A stretch of 64,000 bases of DNA, taken from assembly GCA_003331105.1 (NCBI GenBank), contig QEND01000001.1, positions 186,001-250,000 of the forward strand, written 5' to 3'. The DNA is from Candidatus Tokpelaia sp. JSC161 (GTDB lineage Bacteria; Pseudomonadota; Alphaproteobacteria; Rhizobiales; Rhizobiaceae). Numbering within the stretch: position 1 is the first letter of the stretch; every line of letters begins with the position of its first letter. The notes beneath the pieces are model-generated. The model was not told the DNA's origin and did no database searches. It saw only the letters and a list, made by a program, of their open reading frames with translations. The position numbers were made by a program, and so were the translations under genes. This document shows, piece after piece, positions 8,728 through 17,688 of this stretch.

Positions 8728-9462
8728 TTATAGGAGGGTTGAGTGACAATGGCCAAAAATTTTATTAAAAGTAGTCCGGAGAGCAAGATCGAATTCTGCC
8801 ATTGTAATGGATAATCCTATTTTTTTAAGACTTGTGATGCCATGTTCAGGCATTCCACAGGGGATAATACCCTTGTAGTGTTCAAGGCATGGATTAATAT
8901 TAATAGCCATTCCATGAAAACTAATCCATTTCCATAAGCGTATACCAATTGCAGCAATTTTATCTTCTTTCAATAAGTTCTGATTTACTGATGGTGTTGA
9001 TCTAGGAATCCATATACCAATTCTTTTCTTTCTTCTCACTCCTGTTATTTTCACTTTTGCAAGTGCATGAATCCCCCATTCTTCTAATGCAGAAATAAAA
9101 GCATGTATGTCCTCTTTTCGACTTTTGAGGTCAAGCATGACATAGATAACCCGTTGTCCCGGTCCATGATAAGTGAATTGTCCCCCACGGTTAGTATAAT
9201 AGATAGGAAAAGGCTTGCTGAGGAGATCTTTTGGTTTGGCACTGACTCCTGCTGTATAAAGTGGAGGATGTTCCACAAGCCAAATGAGTTCATCTGCTTG
9301 ATGATTATAAATTTTTTTTACTCTTTCTTCCATAAAGGAAATTGCAGTGAGATAGTGTATTCTTTTATTTTCAACACGCCATTCAACGGTTTGAGAACTG
9401 TTTGTAGGTAAAAATGTATGTTTTAAATTATCTTTTAAGAGAAAATGAGCTTTTTTCTTCAT
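8728..9462 (-). CDS. lipB: Octanoyl-[acyl carrier protein]:protein octanoyltransferase
   Basis: LipB moves octanoate from acyl carrier protein to the E2 and GcvH lipoyl domains, the first step of lipoate cofactor synthesis. The 244-residue protein shows EHPPLYTAG (64-72), GGQFTYHGPGQ (93-103), Lys168 in DKIAAIGIR, HGMAININ, and the catalytic Cys202 in IIPCGMPEHG. The segment RRKKRIGIW through NQNLLKEDK (about 143-168) is a small lineage-type insertion. It is the last gene of the leftward pair with parE and starts next to a set of strong inverted repeats shared with gmk. Confidence 0.93.
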   Translation of the reverse strand: MKKKAHFLLKDNLKHTFLPTNSSQTVEWRVENKRIHYLTAISFMEERVKKIYNHQADELIWLVEHPPLYTAGVSAKPKDLLSKPFPIYYTNRGGQFTYHGPGQRVIYVMLDLKSRKEDIHAFISALEEWGIHALAKVKITGVRRKKRIGIWIPRSTPSVNQNLLKEDKIAAIGIRLWKWISFHGMAININPCLEHYKGIIPCGMPEHGITSLKKIGLSITMAEFDLALRTTFNKIFGHCHSTLL

Positions 9463-9487
9463 AAGTAGGCCAAAGGTATCTATTTCT

Positions 9488-9538
9488 AACTTCTAGAAGT
9501 TTTTTTAGCAAAAAAACTTTTCTTCAGACAGAAGAAAA
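9488..9538. repeat. Three nested/adjacent inverted repeats between lipB and gmk
   Basis: Within 51 bases there are three perfect dyads. The 14-base palindrome AACTTCTAGAAGTT lies at 9488-9501. A 9-base inverted repeat (AGTTTTTTT and AAAAAAACT around AGC) lies at 9498-9518. An 8-base inverted repeat (TTTTCTTC and GAAGAAAA around AGACA) lies at 9518-9538. On the minus strand the last hairpin is followed by G and seven T, which looks like an intrinsic terminator just upstream of lipB. The region could also be an operator for the divergent lipB and gmk genes. Confidence 0.6.
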
Positions 9539-9570
9539 TGGATCCATTGAGAAAAAATGAGGTGACTTTT

Positions 9571-10230
9571 ATGAGATTATTCCAATCTATTAAGAAAAAG
9601 ATTAAGAAATCTCCTTTAATAGTTGTAATATCGTCACCTTCTGGGACAGGAAAATCAACTATATCCCGCCTTTTAAGCGAAGATCATGAAATGGCTTTGA
9701 TTCTTCCTGTCAGTGTAACAACACGGCAAAGAAGAGTAAGTGAAGTCGATGGAATAGATTATCATTTTATTACTTTTAAGGAATTTGAACGCTTACGTGA
9801 GACGAAGGAGTTGATGGAATGGGCTGAAGTGCATGGGAACTATTATGCTACATTACGCGGCTCTTTTGAAAAGCTTATGGATGAAGGAAAGGATGTATTA
9901 TTTGATATTGATTATCAGGGAGCAGCTCAGCTAAAGAAGAGAATTTCTCAGGAGATAGTTTCTATTTTTATTTTACCACCTTCTATGAATGAGTTAATCT
10001 CAAGACTGAAGAATCGTGCTGAAGATACTCAGAGAAGTATTGATTTGCGTATTGAAAGGTCTAGAATTGAAATGTTGTATTGGAACAGGTATAATTATGT
10101 TATCATTAATGAAAATTTAAGTCATTCTTTAAAAAAAGTGAAAGCAATTATTACGGCTGAACGTTTAAAGTGTTCTCGTTCTCCATGGTTGAAGGGATTT
10201 ATTGACAATTTGATAAACGAGCATGTATGA
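9571..10230 (+). CDS. gmk: Guanylate kinase
   Basis: Gmk phosphorylates GMP to GDP. The P-loop SPSGTGKST (22-30), the GMP-binding VTTRQRRVSEVDGIDYHF and the lid-region basic residues are all present in 219 residues. The in-frame ATG at 9538 is rejected, because the ATG at 9571 has a clear GAGGTGA ribosome binding site at 9558-9564 and the earlier ATG lies inside an inverted repeat. The N-terminal MRLFQSIKKKIKKS extension before the P-loop is basic and slightly longer than usual. The gene converges with rsmA, three bases apart. Confidence 0.93.
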   Translation: MRLFQSIKKKIKKSPLIVVISSPSGTGKSTISRLLSEDHEMALILPVSVTTRQRRVSEVDGIDYHFITFKEFERLRETKELMEWAEVHGNYYATLRGSFEKLMDEGKDVLFDIDYQGAAQLKKRISQEIVSIFILPPSMNELISRLKNRAEDTQRSIDLRIERSRIEMLYWNRYNYVIINENLSHSLKKVKAIITAERLKCSRSPWLKGFIDNLINEHV

Positions 10231-10233
10231 GAT

Positions 10234-11073
10234 TTAGGAATGATTGATGATTGTTGCTAAAGTGACGAACTCGTTAATACTTAGTGTTTCTGCTCGTCTT
10301 TCTCCATTAATCTCTGCCTTATTTAATAAGGTTGTTCCTCCCAGACTTTTTAAACTTTGACGTAACATTTTTCTTCGCTGGTGAAAAGCTACTTTTGTTA
10401 TTTTTTCAATTCCTTTGATCGAGCAGGGGAGTGGTTTTTCTCTTGGGACGATCTGTACAAGAGATGATATTACTTTGGGTGGAGGAGTAAAAGCTTGAGA
10501 TGGGATATCAAAAAGAATACGGGATTCTGTTCGCCAACCGGAAAGGACTCCTAGTCTACCGTATGCTGCACTGCCTGGTTTTGCAACAATACGTTTTGCA
10601 ACTTCTCGTTGAAACATGAGTGTCATTGATTCATAAAAGGGAGGCCATACCTCAGTGAGGAGCCACTTGAGTAGAAGTTTTGTTCCTGTATTGTAGGGGA
10701 GGTTGGCAACAATTTTTGGTTTTTGTCGAGTTTTTTTAAAGAAAGATGTGAAATTAAACTGAAGGGCATTTTCAGAGATGATCTGGAGTCTTCCAGGAGG
10801 ATATAGGGAGGCAATATCTTTTAAAGGTGTAATAAAACGGTTATCTTTTTCGATAGCGATGACGAAGGCTCCTTGTTTTAATAAGGCTCTTGTTAAGCCA
10901 CCTGGACCAGGTCCTATTTCAATCACTTGTTTATTTTTGAGATCTCCGGCGTGTCGAGCAATTTTTGTTGTAAGATTGAAATCAAATAAAAAATTTTGTC
11001 CAAGTGACTTTTTAGCAGTAAGTCTTTGAGACTGGATTACAATCCGTAATGGAGGCAGTTTATCAATTTCCAT
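10234..11073 (-). CDS. rsmA: 16S rRNA (adenine1518-N6/adenine1519-N6)-dimethyltransferase
   Basis: RsmA (KsgA) dimethylates two adjacent adenosines near the 3' end of 16S rRNA late in small-subunit assembly. The 279-residue protein has KKSLGQNFL (21-29), SAM motif [11 protein letters not shown] (51-61), the acidic EKD around residue 75, and the catalytic motif IV NLPYN (124-128). It ends the lptF-to-rsmA operon, four bases after pdxA, as in rhizobia. Kasugamycin sensitivity depends on this gene in other bacteria. No defects are seen. Confidence 0.95.
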   Translation of the reverse strand: MEIDKLPPLRIVIQSQRLTAKKSLGQNFLFDFNLTTKIARHAGDLKNKQVIEIGPGPGGLTRALLKQGAFVIAIEKDNRFITPLKDIASLYPPGRLQIISENALQFNFTSFFKKTRQKPKIVANLPYNTGTKLLLKWLLTEVWPPFYESMTLMFQREVAKRIVAKPGSAAYGRLGVLSGWRTESRILFDIPSQAFTPPPKVISSLVQIVPREKPLPCSIKGIEKITKVAFHQRRKMLRQSLKSLGGTTLLNKAEINGERRAETLSINEFVTLATIINHS

Positions 11074-11077
11074 GGTG

Positions 11078-12076
11078 TTATTTTTTCTTTGTAAGGTAAG
11101 CGCTCATTTCTATAGCTGCAATTAAACTATCTGGTGAAGCGATTCCTTTTTTTGCTATATTAAAAGCAGTTCCGTGATCAGGAGAGGTTCTAATAAATGG
11201 TAGACCAAGTGTGACGTTAACAGTTTTGTCAAATCCAATGGTTTTGACTGGAATTAATGCTTGATCGTGGTACATACATAGAGCTGCGTCATATTTTTTC
11301 CGAGCTTGGGCATGAAAGAGCGTGTCAGCAGGGAATGGACCTTTTGCATTCAGACCTTCTTTTCGAAGTAGCTGAATGGCAGGACGAATGATATTTTCTT
11401 CTTCTTTTCCCATGAGGCCTTCTTCTCCTGCATGTGGATTAAGCCCAGAAATCGCAAGGCGTGGTTTAGCAATCCCAAATTTGTTGTGTAAATTCTCATC
11501 TGTAATTTTTGCTGTTTCTACAATAAGATCGATATTAAGCTGATTGGGGACATCGCGTAGAGCTGTATGTATTGTCACAGGTATGGTTTTGAGATGAGGT
11601 CCGACCAGCATCATGATAGATTTCATTTTTTCCCCACTTATTTTTTGTGCTAAATAAGAGAGGAATTCGGTATGGCCAGAATATTGAAATCCGTTTTTGC
11701 AAAGGTTTTTTTTTGCAATAGGGCATGTCACTATAGCGCGAGCCTTTCCATGAGAGACCAAATGAACAGCGCGTTCAATAGCTTCAATGGTTCCAGCGAC
11801 ATTAATCTTGAGAGAGTGACCAGGTTTATCTTTTTGACGGTTATTTAAAGGTAATATTGGTAAGGCGTGATTAAAAAATGATGCTAAGATGCTTTCGTTT
11901 GTTATGTGGAAGGGAATCTCGATTCCTAAGAACAGAGATCTTTTTCTAGCAACTTCTGGATCTGCGAGAATAAAAAATGGAGGAAGAGAGCAAGATAGAC
12001 GTCTTTGCCATGCTTTGAAAGCTGTTTCTAAACCAATTCCGGAAGGGTCACCGCTGCTTAAGACGAGAGGAAGCAT
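11078..12076 (-). CDS. pdxA: 4-hydroxythreonine-4-phosphate dehydrogenase
   Basis: PdxA oxidises 4-phosphohydroxy-L-threonine in the DXP-dependent route to vitamin B6. Family marks in the 332 residues are [10 protein letters not shown] (8-17), a metal-ligand [19 protein letters not shown] and the C-terminal [11 protein letters not shown] pdxH gene is also present at 32.7 kb, so at least two B6 steps are retained. PdxJ is not in this window. The gene lies between surA and rsmA in the same leftward operon. Confidence 0.95.
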   Translation of the reverse strand: MLPLVLSSGDPSGIGLETAFKAWQRRLSCSLPPFFILADPEVARKRSLFLGIEIPFHITNESILASFFNHALPILPLNNRQKDKPGHSLKINVAGTIEAIERAVHLVSHGKARAIVTCPIAKKNLCKNGFQYSGHTEFLSYLAQKISGEKMKSIMMLVGPHLKTIPVTIHTALRDVPNQLNIDLIVETAKITDENLHNKFGIAKPRLAISGLNPHAGEEGLMGKEEENIIRPAIQLLRKEGLNAKGPFPADTLFHAQARKKYDAALCMYHDQALIPVKTIGFDKTVNVTLGLPFIRTSPDHGTAFNIAKKGIASPDSLIAAIEMSAYLTKKK

Positions 12077-12121
12077 CTAAGATCATTTCTTGAAGGATAA
12101 GTATTCAAACAGGAGATTATT

Positions 12122-13072
12122 TTAGAGATTTCGAATGTTTGCTTTAGCATGTAACTCTTTCATGTATCTTTTTTCAAGGGCAATAGCTTTTTTTCCCAAG
12201 CGGTTATCTTGAATTGAGAAAACAAAACGTGCGACACGATCGTCGGATACATTCTGTATAGAACAAATTATTAAAAACTCGAGACCTCTTACGGTATTTT
12301 GAATTTGCGTTGTGTTTCCTTGTGCTGTTTTTATAATTCTTTTTTTCCATTCAAATGGAATTTGATGTTCTAGGATATAACCAAGATCTCGAATTGTGAC
12401 ATCAATGAGACCTTGAGCTTTTTGCTGTAGGTTTGTGCAATTATGGATTTGATTGCGGAATCTATTAGCCTCCTGTCGACGCGTAGAGATAATGGTTGAA
12501 GGACTATTTTTCGGTATAACAAAGATAATTTGCTGTAATCGGTATTCTTTAGCTTGTGGTTTGATGCCACCATTTTTTAATATGCGTTGAACCGCTTCTT
12601 CTTCAGAAATAAAGCTCTCTTTTTGGAAAATTTCGTTAAAAAGCTGTTCCCAAGCGATTTGAATTTCGATGTATTTTTTAAAATGGGCTGAGGTTACATT
12701 TGCTTGATCAAGCATTTTTGATAATTCTGTGCTTGTCATATGATTTTTTTCAGCAAAAGTGGCAAATGCTTTGTTAAGCTCATTGTCACTGATAAGAATA
12801 TGATTCTTTTTTATTTCAATAGAGCGTAGCATTTCATCAATAAGCTCTTTTTTAGCAATGTCTTCTAGATTTCCCTCTCCCTGGTAGTTTTGTAGTTTTA
12901 GGAGTGCTATTCGTTTGGCAATATCGTAATTTGTGATAGCATGGTCATTGACGGTAATTAAGATTTTTGTCTCCGTTGCTCTTGCTTTGTTGATGTTGCT
13001 ACTTACCATGAATCCTACGATGATTATAAAGATTGATAGGTATCTCAAAGAGTCTTTCTGAATTGTTTCCAT
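12122..13072 (-). CDS. surA: SurA-like periplasmic chaperone / peptidyl-prolyl isomerase
   Basis: The 316-residue protein begins with a signal peptide or anchor (hydrophobic about 11-24, likely processing near ARATETK). A SurA N-terminal chaperone domain follows (ILITVNDHAITNYDIAKRI and the SELSKMLDQANVTSAHFKKYIE region). It then has one parvulin-like region (KEYRLQQIIFVIPKN) that appears divergent. SurA escorts outer membrane proteins, including LptD, through the periplasm. Its position directly after lptD supports that role. With at most one PPIase domain it is shorter than E. coli SurA, as is usual in alphaproteobacteria. Confidence 0.82.
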   Translation of the reverse strand: METIQKDSLRYLSIFIIIVGFMVSSNINKARATETKILITVNDHAITNYDIAKRIALLKLQNYQGEGNLEDIAKKELIDEMLRSIEIKKNHILISDNELNKAFATFAEKNHMTSTELSKMLDQANVTSAHFKKYIEIQIAWEQLFNEIFQKESFISEEEAVQRILKNGGIKPQAKEYRLQQIIFVIPKNSPSTIISTRRQEANRFRNQIHNCTNLQQKAQGLIDVTIRDLGYILEHQIPFEWKKRIIKTAQGNTTQIQNTVRGLEFLIICSIQNVSDDRVARFVFSIQDNRLGKKAIALEKRYMKELHAKANIRNL

Positions 13073-13086
13073 TTTCTAAAATTTTC

Positions 13087-15339
13087 TTAGATGAATTGAT
13101 CATGAAGATCATGACCGAAGCTTCCAATTGTTCTGAGCGAAAGTAGAAAATTCCATTGATGAGATATAAAATTTTCTCCAGGGGTACGTGTTTGTAGGTA
13201 GCTAAATATCATTTTAAAACATTCGTTTTGATAAGAGACTCCTGAGCTTATTTGGATCAGACTTGCAGATATTATATCATAAGTTGTGTCTGCTGTTATT
13301 TTCCATTGTTGATTGAATTGATAACTACTTGTAGTCTTAATTTCTTGAATATCTAGTGCAGAGCCGTATTCACTTTGTTGGTTAATGTAGGTATATTGTA
13401 AGTCGAGGAGTAAAGGATCCCATTCTTTTTGCAAGTCAATTTCTCCACGTTGAACTGAAAGATCTTGTTTGGAAAACCGGCCACGTGTTGTTAGAAAGAA
13501 TCCACTATTATTAGCAGAGATCATTGCAACATAATCTGAAAATTTATTTTCAAGACCAGATGGAGGAGTTCCGTTGCTTATGTTTGCAGCAGAAAAGGAA
13601 TTGATCCCAGCTACTTGATAAGATTGACCAGCTAACCCGTATAGATACCAGTTATTGTTGATATTGCTGGATGATCGTAATCCGATATTAGCCCTGACGC
13701 CTCCTTCGACACGATCATAGCCAGAAAATTTATCTCGTGAAAAAAGGTTTGTGGTATCAAAGACAAAGCTTTGCGCATCTTCGTTAATGACTTCTCCCGG
13801 ATTTTTCTCATTATTGCGTAAAAATATTTGGGCAATGGGCTCAAACAGAGAAGTTGTGTTCTCTGTAGTGAATAAAAAGGGATAACGTATTTCAAGTCCT
13901 GCTGTTGTCATATTGCGGATTACATTATCGTGTAAATTCTGCTTAGTGAGAACATCACTGCGTAAGGCAAAGATTGGTGAGAGAATCATACCATAATGAG
14001 TAAGAAAAGTGCGTTTCCACTCGAGCTCACCGGTTAGGCGGGAATGAATGCCGCTTATATCGGATAATTTTGAAGCGATGAATGGGATAGAATTTTTATA
14101 TGACTTTTGACGGTAGATTGTTTCTAAGTTTGCGGTGAAAAGTATTTCACCGCCTAATAGACTTTGATTTGGGCTCAATCTATAATCAATGCGCGGGACG
14201 ATCCAAGGTTGGTTGTAGTAATTGTTAGAGGAGTCTTGTTTTATAAAGTGATAAAATTGCATATCGAAATAGTTTTTATTGGCAAGCCCAGTCATTTTTA
14301 TCTCTGTACGTTGGAGGCTCTGATTATAGTTTTGAATATTATAATCTTTGCTGAAGTTGTCGTCTGATTGAGCGATGAGGTTCCAATGATAAAACCAGTA
14401 AGGGTTTATAGACAATTGACCTTGTGATGCTATCATATAGCGATTGATTGAACTATTTTTTAAGGAATTTTTGTTCTCTTCATTAAGAAATGCGAAACGC
14501 AGATTATAATTACCGTTGTTTAGACGGTGACGCCATAGCGCTTGAGCTAGAATGTCTTTTGTTTTAGAGAAGATTCTGCTGGATAGAGTTAAGTCAGAAT
14601 TTGGAGCTATATTCCAAAAATAAGAGTTTGTGAGACTAACTCCGAGTTCACTGTGATATTCAATCCCAGGGACTAAAAAACCGCTTTTTCTTTTGATTTC
14701 TGGGTTTGCTATTTCAAAAATAGGGACCCAGATAATTGGTATGTTCAAGATTTCAAATTTGCTATTTTCAAAACGTATAGTTTTTTTTGTATCATTCCAT
14801 ATAATTTTTTTTGCTTTAATTTTCCATAAAACATCTTTGAAAGCTTTCTGGCAGGAACTACAAGCCGTGTAGATTCCGTTATGAAGAGTATAGCCATCCT
14901 GGGTGCGTTCTAAAATTTCTGCTGCAAAGTGAGTGTGATTTTGTGTTTCAGCATATAGACTTTTTATGAATCCTTCTCCAAGAGTTTCTGTTAAATCTAT
15001 TTCTTTTGCATAAATTTTGATACCTTTTGCATCAATAATCTCGATATTTCCAGAAGCGATAATTCTTTTTGTTTTTTTATTATAAGTGATATGATTTGTG
15101 TAAAGTTGGTTTCCATTATATTCAATTTGTACGTGTCCCTGAGCAGTGATGCTCTGTGTTTGATGATCTAATATGAGTTTGTCTGCTATCAGAAGTATCT
15201 GTGATTGAGGATGAGTCACATGGTGATTGATTATGGGTGTTGAGTGAGATTGAAGAACGGAGGTGAGACTAGATGGAATGCAGATGATGCTCCACAATAT
15301 GAAGGTTCTAAACTGTTTGCCTTTTTTTTTAGAATGCAC
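13087..15339 (-). CDS. lptD: LPS-assembly outer membrane protein LptD
   Basis: LptD (Imp/OstA) with LptE inserts lipopolysaccharide into the outer leaflet. The 750-residue protein has an N-terminal export signal (hydrophobic about 11-28), a periplasmic OstA domain (LILDHQTQSITAQGHVQIEYNGN) and a long C-terminal beta-barrel rich in alternating aromatic strands. The start is a GTG at 15337-15339 that overlaps the lptG stop by one base, with AAGGAGAATGG as ribosome binding site, so the two are coupled. A CSSC pair (residues about 160-163) may be part of the disulphide system. Confidence 0.93.
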   Translation of the reverse strand: MHSKKKGKQFRTFILWSIICIPSSLTSVLQSHSTPIINHHVTHPQSQILLIADKLILDHQTQSITAQGHVQIEYNGNQLYTNHITYNKKTKRIIASGNIEIIDAKGIKIYAKEIDLTETLGEGFIKSLYAETQNHTHFAAEILERTQDGYTLHNGIYTACSSCQKAFKDVLWKIKAKKIIWNDTKKTIRFENSKFEILNIPIIWVPIFEIANPEIKRKSGFLVPGIEYHSELGVSLTNSYFWNIAPNSDLTLSSRIFSKTKDILAQALWRHRLNNGNYNLRFAFLNEENKNSLKNSSINRYMIASQGQLSINPYWFYHWNLIAQSDDNFSKDYNIQNYNQSLQRTEIKMTGLANKNYFDMQFYHFIKQDSSNNYYNQPWIVPRIDYRLSPNQSLLGGEILFTANLETIYRQKSYKNSIPFIASKLSDISGIHSRLTGELEWKRTFLTHYGMILSPIFALRSDVLTKQNLHDNVIRNMTTAGLEIRYPFLFTTENTTSLFEPIAQIFLRNNEKNPGEVINEDAQSFVFDTTNLFSRDKFSGYDRVEGGVRANIGLRSSSNINNNWYLYGLAGQSYQVAGINSFSAANISNGTPPSGLENKFSDYVAMISANNSGFFLTTRGRFSKQDLSVQRGEIDLQKEWDPLLLDLQYTYINQQSEYGSALDIQEIKTTSSYQFNQQWKITADTTYDIISASLIQISSGVSYQNECFKMIFSYLQTRTPGENFISHQWNFLLSLRTIGSFGHDLHDQFI

Positions 15340-16424
15340 TAACCATTCTCCTTATAGATGAGGAAAGAGATCGCTAGAACAATTGCGATAAGGATTGGAA
15401 ACCATGCTGCTATAATTGCTGGGATATAACCAGCATTACTAAATGTTTTTACTATAACGCTGACAACGTAAAGTACGAATCCTGCAATGATCCTGATGAT
15501 TATTCCTATTTTGGGGGGGGAGCTCCCCCGCATAAATTGTAATGAGACTGTTGCCGCAATAAATGTCATTGCAAGTACAAATGCAGGGAAAGCGATAATT
15601 GATTGTAAATACATATTGAATTCATTTGAATATGAGCCAAAGGATTTTTCTATTTTGATCTTTAGAGGGACTGCGTAAAAAGGGGTTGTAAGTGGATCAC
15701 TTGTAGTTTGTTCTATGAATTGAGGTTTAATATGTGTAGGGATCCAGATTTGATCAAAGCTCTCTGGAGTTTTTCCTAAGCTATATCGTACGCCGTGTCT
15801 GAGTTGCCAGTATCCTTTTTTTAAAAGTGCTGTATCAGCATTGATCCAATATCGAATTCTTTTGTTCTTGTTAAAAATGACGAAAGTAGCCTGAGTGAGT
15901 CTCTGTCCATTCTTGTTATTTCCTCCTATGATTGTTGGATATTCATCTGTAGACTGTGTGAACCAGATAATTGAATTTTGGAGTGGGAGTGTTTTGGAGT
16001 CGTGTCGCCATTTTGTAAGAATCTCTTTCGATGTTCTATTTCCTGTTGCTGCTAGTGGGTTAATTATGAGGATAGCTATTAGGCCGAAGAGGAAAGCCCC
16101 TAAAAAAATTGGGAATAAGAATTGCCATGTTGACAGGCCAATGGAACGTGCGATAACAAGCTCCAAATGAAGATTCAGGGAAATTAATGTTGTGATTGCA
16201 GAGAAGAGGGAAATAAAAGGAAAAATTTGTTGGATAATGAGAGGGCTCCGTAGAATGGAGAGAGATAGCGCGCGTAGAGGGCTATAAGCTGCTAAGCCAG
16301 AGAGTCTTCCTATATTTTCAGTAAAATCTATAAGAAGTGATAGGAGGAAAATACTGAATAAAAAATAAGATGTTATTTTTACATAACGCATGAAAAAATA
16401 AAATCCGATGACCCATCCTATCAT
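15339..16424 (-). CDS. lptG: LPS export ABC transporter permease LptG
   Basis: The 361-residue YjgP/YjgQ-family permease has three N-terminal membrane segments, a soluble periplasmic jellyroll region (about 130-265) and three C-terminal segments. With LptF and the ATPase LptB it pulls LPS from the inner membrane into the Lpt bridge. The gene follows lptF after seven bases and overlaps lptD by one base. The order lptF-lptG-lptD-surA-pdxA-rsmA is the standard rhizobial operon. LptB is not in this window. Confidence 0.92.
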   Translation of the reverse strand: MIGWVIGFYFFMRYVKITSYFLFSIFLLSLLIDFTENIGRLSGLAAYSPLRALSLSILRSPLIIQQIFPFISLFSAITTLISLNLHLELVIARSIGLSTWQFLFPIFLGAFLFGLIAILIINPLAATGNRTSKEILTKWRHDSKTLPLQNSIIWFTQSTDEYPTIIGGNNKNGQRLTQATFVIFNKNKRIRYWINADTALLKKGYWQLRHGVRYSLGKTPESFDQIWIPTHIKPQFIEQTTSDPLTTPFYAVPLKIKIEKSFGSYSNEFNMYLQSIIAFPAFVLAMTFIAATVSLQFMRGSSPPKIGIIIRIIAGFVLYVVSVIVKTFSNAGYIPAIIAAWFPILIAIVLAISFLIYKENG

Positions 16425-16430
16425 AATAAA

Positions 16431-17573
16431 TTATCCCTTTGATAGGTATTTGTTATTAAAAAAATAGAGGATGATCTGATTCAAGGCAATAAGTCTTATG
16501 TATCGGTTAGTGTACAGCATCAAAATCAATAATGTTGAAATGCTAACAGGTGTTATGTAGAGAAGTGGGATGTACATAGGTTTTTTGTCTGCTAAATATG
16601 TACAGATATAGCTCAGCCAGTAGATGAAAACTGTGAATATAATAGCTAACAATGAAGCTGAGAGATCTCTATTTCGATAAGATTTCGCCTCTCCTGCTGT
16701 TGCTATTCCTATAAGGGTAAAGACGAATGGGTAGACCCATTCTGTTAATCTTTTATGTAACTCACTATTATATTCTATAGGGTGTTGTTTATAGTTTTTA
16801 GGTAGATGATATAGATCTTTTAAAAAGAGGTCTTTCGGGTAGATGATGACAGATTTTTTTTTAGGTATAAATTGACTTAAATCAAAGCTATAGGCCTCAA
16901 ATTGAATGATAGAGACGTTCCCTGTTTTTTTTTCTCGTCTTTGTACTTCTCCATTTTGTAAGATTAAGAAATTTTTGTTTAGCTCGCTTTTAATCATACC
17001 CTGAACAGCATAATAAAATAGGTCAAGCTTTGGATTACGCTGGTCGACAATAAAAAGACGACCTATGCTGCCATCATGGTGTTTTTCACCTATTTCAAGA
17101 TAAACTTTTTTCCCTAGTTCATGAAAATGTCCTACTTGAAGGAATAGATTGATAATATTGTTCTGGCTAGTTGTCATCATTTTGCGCATATTGGTGCGTG
17201 CGTAAGGGACTATAAAATTTGCGATAATAAAAGAAAGAATAGAAAGAATTAAGCCAAGAGCAAGAATAGGTCTCCATATAATGAGGGGTGGCGTACCGGT
17301 GCTATTAATAATGATAAGTTCTGAATCGTTATTCATTTTTGTAAGAACTTGTGTAACTGCAATAACAAGAGAAAAGGGAATGACGATTTGCATAGCTGAA
17401 GGGATAAAAAGAGAGGAAAACTGTATAATTTTTAGAAAGTTTTGACCACTTGTTGTAAGAAAATCAATTTTTTCTAGAAGTTGGACTGTCCAAGTCAGTA
17501 TGATAGCTGTGCTTAATATAGAAACAAAGAATATTGAAGTGCGTCGTAGAATGTATATCTCGATTAAATGCAT
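16431..17573 (-). CDS. lptF: LPS export ABC transporter permease LptF
   Basis: This is the first gene of the LPS-transport operon. The 380-residue protein starts MHLIEIYILRRT, and TSIFFVSILSTAIILTWTVQ forms the first membrane helix. The LSYICTYLADKKPMYIPLLYI region lies near the C-terminal helices. Topology matches YjgP/YjgQ permeases: three helices, a periplasmic domain, three helices. It pairs with LptG. The operon diverges from pepA, with 115 bases between, which must hold both promoters. The protein looks intact, which indicates the cell still exports LPS. Confidence 0.92.
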   Translation of the reverse strand: MHLIEIYILRRTSIFFVSILSTAIILTWTVQLLEKIDFLTTSGQNFLKIIQFSSLFIPSAMQIVIPFSLVIAVTQVLTKMNNDSELIIINSTGTPPLIIWRPILALGLILSILSFIIANFIVPYARTNMRKMMTTSQNNIINLFLQVGHFHELGKKVYLEIGEKHHDGSIGRLFIVDQRNPKLDLFYYAVQGMIKSELNKNFLILQNGEVQRREKKTGNVSIIQFEAYSFDLSQFIPKKKSVIIYPKDLFLKDLYHLPKNYKQHPIEYNSELHKRLTEWVYPFVFTLIGIATAGEAKSYRNRDLSASLLAIIFTVFIYWLSYICTYLADKKPMYIPLLYITPVSISTLLILMLYTNRYIRLIALNQIILYFFNNKYLSKG

Positions 17574-17688
17574 AAAGAGAGCTTTTTTAGATAAAGGTTA
17601 TCTTCTTGCTTATTTATTTGAATTGTAAATTTATGCTAAAATGGCATGCATATTGTTTTTAAAAAATTAGATGATTTAAGGAATAATT

